A stretch of 64,000 nt of DNA from Acinetobacter qingfengensis. GTDB taxonomy: Bacteria; Pseudomonadota; Gammaproteobacteria; Pseudomonadales; Moraxellaceae. The position numbers and the translations under genes are program-made. Below, piece after piece: positions 48,503 to 56,106 of this stretch. The stretch lies in the NCBI RefSeq assembly GCF_008693185.1, contig NZ_VXKN01000001.1, forward strand, positions 1 through 64,000, given 5' to 3'. The notes under the pieces are model-generated. The model searched no databases and had not been told where the DNA came from. It worked only from the letters and a program-made list of their open reading frames with translations. Position 1 is the stretch's first letter. The number at the start of each line of letters is the position of its first letter.

Positions 48503-49306
48503 TTATGAGTGCTTTAGGACATTATCATCTTTATAAATCAGTCCTTCTACACCAAGTACCATATCACTGGCAGAATAAAGTCCTTGCCCAATATCTTTAA
48601 GGTAAATGATATTTTGTTGAGCATCAATCCAACGATAAGATAAGTAAAAGACTTTTTTTAGATCAAGTGCCTGTTGGACAGAAAACCATACCTGATCTGC
48701 ATCATCAGGATGAATACGTTCACCATATAAAGGACTATTAATTAGTTGAGTCGGTAAATATCCTATAACTTGCTGACAACCTTCATTTACATATTCCATG
48801 GTCCAATTACGATCATTACGTGAACGATATAACATCATGGGCAAACGTTGTAATAAACCATCTAGTCCGCGCTGGTGAGCAAGGCGTAGTGCAGTTTCTT
48901 TCATTTGTTGAGTTTGTTCCTGCAAGAAAAAGTAATAGTAATATTTTTGATATTGTGGATCATGAACAGGTTGGCAACGCAGACGAAACCAGAATAATTT
49001 CTCCTGATAAATTAACCGGATATCTTGTTCGGATTGTTGAGTATCTTGCTGCATTTGTTGTGTAATAACATAGAGATCATTCGGATAGATATAATGTTTA
49101 AAGTTGCGAAAAGCCTGTAAAGGTAGACTGAATTGATCAGGATAAAAATAAGATTCAATAAAATTTTGCCAAGATTGATTATAACGCAGCACTTGATAAT
49201 GCTCATCCAGTAATAAAATACATTCAGAAAATTGTTGAAAAGTATTCAGCCATAAATGCTGGATTTGTTGATGTTGTTCTGTCTGCCAGAGAAACCATTT
49301 ATTCAT
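48503..49306 (-). CDS. PAS-domain protein without an output domain
   Basis: The 267 residues contain two PAS-like domains: one about 20-125 (ECILLLDEHYQVLRYN start, HYIYPNDL) and one about 150-260 with the PAC-like signature (MEYVNEGCQQVIGY, ERIHPDDADQVW, YRWIDAQQNIIYLKD). There is no kinase, GGDEF or DNA-binding domain. It ends the three-gene cluster HK-RR-PAS, 18 bases after the response regulator stop, and so may act as a sensor accessory. Ligand unknown. Confidence 0.8.
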   Translation of the reverse strand: MNKWFLWQTEQHQQIQHLWLNTFQQFSECILLLDEHYQVLRYNQSWQNFIESYFYPDQFSLPLQAFRNFKHYIYPNDLYVITQQMQQDTQQSEQDIRLIYQEKLFWFRLRCQPVHDPQYQKYYYYFFLQEQTQQMKETALRLAHQRGLDGLLQRLPMMLYRSRNDRNWTMEYVNEGCQQVIGYLPTQLINSPLYGERIHPDDADQVWFSVQQALDLKKVFYLSYRWIDAQQNIIYLKDIGQGLYSASDMVLGVEGLIYKDDNVLKHS

Positions 49307-49324
49307 ATCTAACCTTTTTTTATG

Positions 49325-50017
49325 TTATTGATCTAGATTTAGGTGTTGATGTGTCCAGACGGATAATTCCAGACGGGAATGTACATTGAGTTTACGCAGC
49401 AAATTTTTGACATAAACTTTCACTGTGCCATCGCTAATGCCAAGCTGTCGGGCGATCAGTTTGTTGTTTAACCCTTTTGCAATGAGTAACAGCGTTTCTT
49501 TTTCCCGTTGGGTAATTTTTTGCAAAATATCAAGATGACCATGTTTGGCGTATGTAAAATTTTGATCAAGATCAGAGGCCGTTTTAATTACGGGCTGCTG
49601 CCGTAATTGCTGAGCCAATACGTTGATTCCATGTTGATTTAACGCGGTTTGTCCCGAAACAACTTCATGCAATTGATGTAAGATTTCATCGGGTGCAGTA
49701 TCTTTGGATAAATAACCATTTGCTCCTTGTCGCAGGGCTTCGATGATTTGATGATCATCATCACTTGCAGTGAGCATAACAATTTTAAGCGTCTGATTAT
49801 CAATCCGGATTTGTTGTAGAATATCTAGTCCGGATTCATTTGGCATTTGTAAATCCAGCAATAATAAATCTGGATAATAGGGCGGAATTTCCTTTAAAAA
49901 TACTGCACCTGAAGGATGCTGTGATAATAATTGGAAATTTTCAGATTGTTGTAGCAGTTCTGCGACACCACGGCGAAATAAAGCATGGTCATCAATAATA
50001 CTAACTTTATATTTCAT
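49325..50017 (-). CDS. NarL/FixJ-type response regulator
   Basis: A 230-residue response regulator: receiver domain with Asp10-Asp11 (in IIDDH), phosphoacceptor Asp at 55-56 (LLLDLQMP), Thr/Ser and the YLSKD lysine near 105, then a LuxR-type HTH (TQREKETLLLIAKGLNNKLIA..., about 165-225). It is overlapped by 11 bases by the kinase gene, so the two are a cognate pair. Target promoters may be its own or tdm; this is inferred from the divergent layout. Confidence 0.93.
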   Translation of the reverse strand: MKYKVSIIDDHALFRRGVAELLQQSENFQLLSQHPSGAVFLKEIPPYYPDLLLLDLQMPNESGLDILQQIRIDNQTLKIVMLTASDDDHQIIEALRQGANGYLSKDTAPDEILHQLHEVVSGQTALNQHGINVLAQQLRQQPVIKTASDLDQNFTYAKHGHLDILQKITQREKETLLLIAKGLNNKLIARQLGISDGTVKVYVKNLLRKLNVHSRLELSVWTHQHLNLDQ

Positions 50018-51221
50018 GTGATGTGTCCTTTATTGTTAATGTATTGAGTTGTATCGAGATGGTCGTGCCGTGTGGATTGTTATTTTTAATGTTTAGGATC
50101 GCACCAATACGTTCGGCCCGTTCTTGCATGATTTCCAGTCCGAAACTATCGGAACGTTTTTGATGGAGCTGAATACCAATGCCGTTGTCATGAATGTCAA
50201 TATTTACAATTTCTGAGCTAGATTTTTCAATAAAAATTCTGGCATGAGTTGCTTGTGAATGGCGTACAATATTGCTCAAACTTTCTCGAATAATATAAAT
50301 TAATTGCATACTTTGCTTGGCGGTAATATTCAAGTGACCAAGACGATTATCTAATTCAAAGTCTATGGCTGACTGTCTGGAAAATTCTGCAATAATATTT
50401 TTAAGTGAGTTGGAAAAATCCAGATCTTGATGGATTAGGCGTGATGCCGTGATTAAATCACGAGTCTGTTGATAGGCATAATGGGTGTAATTTGCCAGTT
50501 CATGGCTAGGTTCAAGAAGGTCATGATAGTTTTGCTGGTTTTTACAAGTTTGATGAAGTTGAGCGGATTTTAATCGCAAGAAGCCCAAAATTTGGGCAAT
50601 GCTGTCATGTAATTCAGCAGCAAAATCACGGCGTTCTTGTTCCAAAGTGACTTGTTGCTTATCATAAATTGTTAACCATTGTTGAAGACCTTGTTGTAAA
50701 CATTGATCTGTATATTCTAAACAGCTTTGAGTTTGTACAGGCATATCATCATATAAATATACTCGCCAGATTAGACGGTTGTGATTTTTTGCAATCAAAC
50801 ATGCTGTAAAAGATTGTTTGCAATGGAGAATACTTTGTGTGATTTCTTGTTGGTCAGCCTGAATTGATTTTTTAAGCAATAATTGTTGTAAGCGTTTCAA
50901 TTCTGGTCGCCCTAAATATTGATCAGGGGCATGATATAATACGCATTCATGGCTAAATGGATAGCAACAAACAATAAAAAGTTGTGGTAGATGAGCTTTT
51001 TTAATCCAACTTTGTTGTAAGTTTTGAATAATTTGGGGCAGGCTTAGCCAATCGTGATCCATTGTGATCAATTGAATTTGTTGCTGTGATAAAAACAATG
51101 CCTGAGAAATAGCTTGATTGTCATCAGTAGTCTGAGAAAAATTATTTTCTTCTGCTTTAGATAAAATGGGAACGGTGTTTTTTTTGAGAAAAAACCTTTG
51201 CCACTTTTGCCAAAACAGCAT
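50007..51221 (-). CDS. Cytoplasmic histidine kinase (NarX-type H box)
   Basis: A 404-residue kinase. The H box ERRDFAAELHDSIAQ (His about 214) and N box ESLSNIVRHSQA are of the HisKA_3/NarX type, followed by a DNGIGI G box (about 365). No membrane helix is seen; the N-terminal 190 residues form a sensor region without a recognised fold (GAF-like is possible). It pairs with the overlapping response regulator gene. The start is at the ATG (complement at 51221). Signal unknown; the genes around it suggest a methylated amine or ammonium (inference). Confidence 0.85.
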   Translation of the reverse strand: MLFWQKWQRFFLKKNTVPILSKAEENNFSQTTDDNQAISQALFLSQQQIQLITMDHDWLSLPQIIQNLQQSWIKKAHLPQLFIVCCYPFSHECVLYHAPDQYLGRPELKRLQQLLLKKSIQADQQEITQSILHCKQSFTACLIAKNHNRLIWRVYLYDDMPVQTQSCLEYTDQCLQQGLQQWLTIYDKQQVTLEQERRDFAAELHDSIAQILGFLRLKSAQLHQTCKNQQNYHDLLEPSHELANYTHYAYQQTRDLITASRLIHQDLDFSNSLKNIIAEFSRQSAIDFELDNRLGHLNITAKQSMQLIYIIRESLSNIVRHSQATHARIFIEKSSSEIVNIDIHDNGIGIQLHQKRSDSFGLEIMQERAERIGAILNIKNNNPHGTTISIQLNTLTIKDTSHEI

Positions 51222-51538
51222 AATGATTATATTCCTTTCAATAAAAATTCACTGAAATGCAATTTGTCTGGAATAATTATTACAACAGCGCACATTAAAA
51301 TATCTGACAACATTAAAAGCAGAATGATTGAAAATATGCATATTTAATATCCTGTAAATTAAAAAATATTCCTGTTAGTTATTTTTGTAGCATGAATTAT
51401 GCCAAAGCATATTTATTGGCTTACCTATTTTTGGGTAAGTCTTTAAGGAGATTGTGATTGAGGAAAAAAATTTAGATATTGGATTCAATACAGCAAATAG
51501 ACTTTGTAATAAATATATTGGTTATCAGGATATTAAAT
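51222..51538. other. Divergent gap (histidine kinase / tdm)
   Basis: About 317 bases. It contains GCATgaattATGC (51390-51402) followed by ATGCcaaaGCAT (51399-51410), and CTTACC / GGTAAG (51420-51439). These repeated GCAT/ATGC half-sites could be binding sites for the response regulator. No coding frame is recognised. Confidence 0.5.
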
Positions 51539-53908
51539 ATGTCAGATGTGATACAGCAAAGATTAATACGGCAAGAAAGCAATCGTATTGAACAATATAT
51601 TCATCTACAAAAACCGATGACAACGTTGCATCTTCGTGTTGATGCGCAAAGTCTCACTGTTATACATTTAGAGAAAAATGATCAAATTGAATTTAAAATT
51701 CCAGAGGGTCAATGCCTAGAATTATTACCACGTGATCATGTTCAGTCTTTTAACCCAAAATTACTTGAAACACAAAGTCAAAGTAATACGGACATGATTC
51801 AAATTTGTGCCGCAACACAGACTTTGGCACAACTCCAACAGGGGACACAATCAAGTCATCATCTGGCGCAACTATTGTGTCGATATACGATTGATAAAAA
51901 GCAATTACAACATGTGATTTTGATTGAGAAAACTCAAACAATAAAATTATTATGTACCGAAAACCTTCAGCTTATTGTCATTAATGCAGGTCTGGATATG
52001 TGTATTGATCAGCATAATGTTATTAATGATATAAAAGTAATTGTGCATAAATATCAGGCATTGAATGAGTATTTACCGGAACCTCTGGCTCAGCCAGTTC
52101 AAGAAATTCGTATTCCTTCAGCCAGTGCCAGAACTTATGAAGTTAAGGCTGGACAGTGGATACAAATTATTGATGTATCAGGGAAGCAATGTTCGGATTT
52201 TCTGGCTTTTGATGCACAAGCTTTGGTGCAAGGGCAAGAAATTGCATTAGATGCTGTAGCCACCAGAACCTTATTGGGACATAGTACGCCCGCACCAGGT
52301 TTATACTCCCGATTTGCCGATTCAAATATGCAGACTTTGATAGAGGTCATTCAAGATACAGTCGGGCGACATGATATGTTTTTGACAGCTTGTAGTCCAA
52401 AATTTTATGAAGATAGTGGTTATTTTGGCCATGTTTCCTGTACAGAGAATTTTAATCAGGCATTAAAAAAATATGCTATTACAGCCAGAACCGCATGGCC
52501 AGCGATTAACTTTTTTTATAACACTCAAATCGAGCCTTGCGGCACCATTTCAATGGATGAGCCTTGGTCAAGGGCTGGTGATTATGTGCTGTTACGAGCA
52601 ACAAAAGATCTGATTTGCGCATCTTCTGCCTGCCCAGATGATATTGATCCTTCCAATGGTTGGGTGCCTACAGATATCCACGTGCGTATTTATGATGCTA
52701 CAGAATATTTTCCACGTGCCAATGCTTATCGTATTACTGCTGAAGAGATGCCTCGTATGACCAAAAATACTGCTTTTTATCCATGCATTGCAGCCTTGAC
52801 TTCGCATTTGGTTGATTATCGAGGTTATTGGGTGGCCTCACAATATGATGGCTGGGGGGCCCAGGCAGAATATTCAGCTTGTCGTGAACGTGTTGCCATG
52901 ATTGATTTATCAGCGCTGCGCAAATTTGAAATCGTTGGGCCTGATGCAGAAAAATTTATGCAGTTTGCTTTGACACGTAATGTCCGTAAATTGGCGGTAG
53001 GTGAAATTGCTTATTCAGCAATTTGTCTGGAAACAGGTGGTATGTTGGATGATGGTACAATTTTTAAAATGGGCGAGAATAATTTTCGCTGGATTTGTGG
53101 TGATGATTATACAGGGATCTGGCTGGCGCAACAGGCAAAAAAATTAAATTATCAAATTAGTATTCGTGCATCTACAGATCAAATTCATAATCTCGCAGTA
53201 CAAGGTCCCAATAGCCGAGAATTATTACAAAAACTTATTTGGACACCAGAGCATCAACCAGACATCAAAAAATTAGCATGGTTTCATTTTACATTAGGGC
53301 GATTAGGCGGACCAACAGGTTTTCCGGTAATGGTTTCACGAACCGGTTATACGGGAGAGTTGGGGTTTGAAGTCTGGTGTCATCCTGATCAGGGCAAAGC
53401 ACTTTGGGATACGATTTGGCAAAATGGGCAACAATATGGTATTGCTCCGATGGGTTTCGATGCATTAGATATGCTGCGTATTGAAGCTGGATTGATTTTT
53501 GCAAATCATGAATTTACGTCACAAATCAATCCATTTGAAGCAGGTATTGGTTTTACTGTGCCAATAAAAAGTAAAGAGGAAAACTTTATCGGTAAAGAAG
53601 CAATGCAAAATCAGAATCCGCTAAGTCGGTATAAGCTGGTTGGTTTGATACTGGATCAAAGTCAGGCGGCATTACATGGAGATTCAGTTTATCCAGATTC
53701 GGGTCATTATCCAGTAGGTGTGATTACCAGTGCAACCAATTCACCAATTTTACAAAAGCAAATCGCATTATGTCGCATTGCGCCACAGTATGCAGAGTTG
53801 GGAACAGTTGTAGAAATTGGCAAGCTAGACGGACAACAAAAACGATTGACAGCACAAGTAGTAAGTTTGCCTTTTTATGATCCGGAACGTATACGTGTTC
53901 GTTCCTAG
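51539..53908 (+). CDS. tdm: Trimethylamine N-oxide demethylase (DUF1989-GcvT fusion)
   Basis: Tdm splits TMAO to dimethylamine and formaldehyde; the GcvT-like half is thought to bind tetrahydrofolate and take up the formaldehyde. The 789-residue protein (ATG at 51539; AGGA 9 bases upstream) has an N-terminal region of about 185 residues, then a DUF1989 domain (about 190-400) with DVSGKQCSDFLAFDA, a SCTEN segment and DLICASSACPDD, the cysteines probably binding zinc, then a GcvT/aminomethyltransferase domain (about 430-785) with the RTGYTGELGFEVW motif. The two-domain order is that of Methylocella silvestris Tdm. The same fold occurs in other DUF1989-GcvT proteins, so activity should be tested. 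amt follows. Confidence 0.82.
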   Translation: MSDVIQQRLIRQESNRIEQYIHLQKPMTTLHLRVDAQSLTVIHLEKNDQIEFKIPEGQCLELLPRDHVQSFNPKLLETQSQSNTDMIQICAATQTLAQLQQGTQSSHHLAQLLCRYTIDKKQLQHVILIEKTQTIKLLCTENLQLIVINAGLDMCIDQHNVINDIKVIVHKYQALNEYLPEPLAQPVQEIRIPSASARTYEVKAGQWIQIIDVSGKQCSDFLAFDAQALVQGQEIALDAVATRTLLGHSTPAPGLYSRFADSNMQTLIEVIQDTVGRHDMFLTACSPKFYEDSGYFGHVSCTENFNQALKKYAITARTAWPAINFFYNTQIEPCGTISMDEPWSRAGDYVLLRATKDLICASSACPDDIDPSNGWVPTDIHVRIYDATEYFPRANAYRITAEEMPRMTKNTAFYPCIAALTSHLVDYRGYWVASQYDGWGAQAEYSACRERVAMIDLSALRKFEIVGPDAEKFMQFALTRNVRKLAVGEIAYSAICLETGGMLDDGTIFKMGENNFRWICGDDYTGIWLAQQAKKLNYQISIRASTDQIHNLAVQGPNSRELLQKLIWTPEHQPDIKKLAWFHFTLGRLGGPTGFPVMVSRTGYTGELGFEVWCHPDQGKALWDTIWQNGQQYGIAPMGFDALDMLRIEAGLIFANHEFTSQINPFEAGIGFTVPIKSKEENFIGKEAMQNQNPLSRYKLVGLILDQSQAALHGDSVYPDSGHYPVGVITSATNSPILQKQIALCRIAPQYAELGTVVEIGKLDGQQKRLTAQVVSLPFYDPERIRVRS

Positions 53909-54078
53909 CAAGATCTTCTGTACAAAACAGTTATGTGGTCTTGAAAAATCAGCATTCCAATAGACGGAGATGGTTCTATAAGATCATGTTTTATTTTAGA
54001 AATGAATTCTAGGCAATGTGGTTTTAGATATAAAGCTACATTGATCCACATACAATGAAATGCAAGAGGAGGGAGAAT

Positions 54079-55398
54079 ATGCTTTCCCATATCATGAAAG
54101 GTTTTGTTGGTACGTTATTGTTTATATTATCACAGGCTGCATTTGCAGCTGAAGAAGCTACCCTTGATTCAACATCTACCGCATGGGTCATGACATCTAT
54201 TGTGTTTGTCATGATTATGTTTATTCCTGGTCTTGCATTATTTTATGGTGGCATGATTCGTGGAAAAAATGTTTTATCCATTTGTACACAGTTTTTTGCT
54301 TTTGCCGGCTTAGTTGGTTTAATGTGGATTGCTTTTATTTATAGTCTGATTGTTGATGGCACTGGCATGCAAGAAGGTGTATTTAATCTTCATAGCTTTG
54401 TCGGTGGATTGGATAAAATTTTTTTAAATGGTGTAACGGAACAAACACTGATTGGTGGTATCCCTGAATATGTACTTTCAGTTTTTGGGATGACTTTTGC
54501 CATGATTACACCAGCAATTGTTGTGGGTGGTTATGCAGAACGCATGAAATTTAGTGCTTTAGTTTTATTTGCCATTCTATGGACAACAATTGTGTATGCA
54601 CCGATGGCGCATATGGTTTGGGGTGGTCCGGGCGCTGCAATGCACAATTGGGGTGTACTGGATTTTGCAGGAGGAACAGCCGTTCATATTAATTCTGGTG
54701 TTGCGGCATTAGTGGGGGCAATTATGCTGGGAAAACGCAAAGGCTGGAAAACTCCTCATTTGGCTCCGCATAATTTGGTCTATACGTTTATTGGTGCAGG
54801 ATTATTGTGGGCAGGTTGGTTTGGTTTTAACGTAGGATCAGCATTAGCTGCGAATAGCAGTGCAGCATTAATTTTAATGAACACGCAGGTCGCAGCATGT
54901 GGCGGTATTGTTGGTTGGATGTTAATTGAAAAGTTAACGGATAAGCATGTGACTTCTCTCGGGTTAGCTTCTGGTGCAATTGCAGGGTTAGTTGGAATTA
55001 CACCAGCAGCAGCTTATGTTGGACCCTTTGGAGCCAGTATGATTGGAATCATGACCGGAATTTGCTGCTTCTTTGCAGTGACACGTCTAAAACGTATCTT
55101 GCATATTGACGATTCATTAGATGTTTTTGCTTTACATGGTATAGGTGGTATGATTGGTGGAATATTAACCGGTATTTTTGCAGCGCCGTCATTAGGTGGA
55201 AATGTTGAAGGTTTGCAATTTATCCCGCAATTTTTTTCTCAAATTATTGGAATTGTAGTTACCGTTGCGTATAGTGCAATTTTTACTTGGGGAATTTTTA
55301 AACTTATCGATATTACAATTGGTTTAAGAGTAACTGATGAAGATGAGGAGCGAGGACTGGATCTTACCGATCATAATGAACGTGCTTATAATAACTAA
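54079..55398 (+). CDS. amt: Ammonium transporter (Amt family)
   Basis: A 439-residue membrane channel with a signal peptide (1-24, cut near AFA) and 11 helices. The twin pore histidines are seen in GGTAVHINSG and DVFALHGIGG, and the Trp/Phe gate in the FYGGMIRGKN turn. The ATG at 54079 is chosen because AGAGGAGGGAG ends 2 bases before it, a strong RBS; an ATG at 54055 would add 8 residues. A glnK partner gene is not found here, unlike the typical glnK-amtB pair. It follows tdm by 170 bases and may import ammonium or methylated amines. Confidence 0.92.
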   Translation: MLSHIMKGFVGTLLFILSQAAFAAEEATLDSTSTAWVMTSIVFVMIMFIPGLALFYGGMIRGKNVLSICTQFFAFAGLVGLMWIAFIYSLIVDGTGMQEGVFNLHSFVGGLDKIFLNGVTEQTLIGGIPEYVLSVFGMTFAMITPAIVVGGYAERMKFSALVLFAILWTTIVYAPMAHMVWGGPGAAMHNWGVLDFAGGTAVHINSGVAALVGAIMLGKRKGWKTPHLAPHNLVYTFIGAGLLWAGWFGFNVGSALAANSSAALILMNTQVAACGGIVGWMLIEKLTDKHVTSLGLASGAIAGLVGITPAAAYVGPFGASMIGIMTGICCFFAVTRLKRILHIDDSLDVFALHGIGGMIGGILTGIFAAPSLGGNVEGLQFIPQFFSQIIGIVVTVAYSAIFTWGIFKLIDITIGLRVTDEDEERGLDLTDHNERAYNN

Positions 55399-55430
55399 TA
55401 AAAAACAAGTTTTATTAAATCAATGATTAT

Positions 55431-55460
55431 TGCCTCAAAATAAATTTGAGGCATTTATTA
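55431..55460 (+). terminator. Rho-independent terminator after amt
   Basis: TGCCTCAAA-ataaa-TTTGAGGCA, perfect 9-bp arms, followed by TTTATT. Confidence 0.8.
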
Positions 55461-55653
55461 ACACAAAGTTGTTTGGATAATTTAGATGTTTTATGAAATT
55501 AAATATATAGTTTCTTAATAAAATAAATTGCTTATAGAATATGGATATTTTCTACATTTTAAATAAAAATCATCACAAAAAAATTTATGTGAATTCATGA
55601 AATATAGAGAAAGCCGACATAAATTTTTATAATCACTGCAATGGAGATAATTT

Positions 55654-56013
55654 ATGTTGTCTAAGAAAATCATGGTCAGTTTACTAGTCATCAGTACAGG
55701 AGCAATGAGTAGTTTAACTTTAGCTGCACCTTGGCAAGATGATCACCGTCCTGTCCGTTATCATGAGAAGCATCGAATGGGGCCACCTGATGGACATTAT
55801 TCAAGATCTCATCATAAACAGGACGTTAGACAATGGCATCGAGGTGATCGCCTACCTCCACATTTTCGTGAAAAACGTTATCGAGTCGATAACTGGCGAG
55901 CACATCATTTACCTCGGCCACCACACGGACATAGATGGGTGAATGTAAATGGTGATTATATATTGGTTGCTGTGGCATCCGGTATTATCACCAGTATTTT
56001 ACTACATCATTAA
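55654..56013 (+). CDS. RcnB-like periplasmic protein
   Basis: A 119-residue protein: signal peptide (1-24, ends LAA), then a His/Arg/Pro-rich mature part, and a C-terminal RcnB domain (YRVDNWRAHHLPRPP, then GHRWVNVNGDYILV and a hydrophobic strand) as in E. coli RcnB, known in Ni/Co homeostasis. Metal binding is suggested by 15 or more histidines. RBS GGAGA. It is a single gene between terminators. Confidence 0.8.
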   Translation: MLSKKIMVSLLVISTGAMSSLTLAAPWQDDHRPVRYHEKHRMGPPDGHYSRSHHKQDVRQWHRGDRLPPHFREKRYRVDNWRAHHLPRPPHGHRWVNVNGDYILVAVASGIITSILLHH

Positions 56014-56060
56014 TGATATATAATCAGCTAAGTCATTTATTAACGTTAAATATAAATAAT

Positions 56061-56085
56061 AAAACCCCAAATCATGGGGTTTTAT
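56061..56085. terminator. Terminator between the RcnB-like gene and lon
   Basis: AAAACCCC / GGGGTTTT with a 7-nt loop, followed by ATTATTT. It is placed to serve the convergent gene pair. Confidence 0.75.
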
Positions 56086-56106
56086 TATTTGTTAAAATTC
56101 GGGATA

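Noticed and set aside
53909..54078. Sigma-54 promoter before amt
   Set aside because: I looked for GG-N10-GC with TGGCAC/TTGC context and found no acceptable match.
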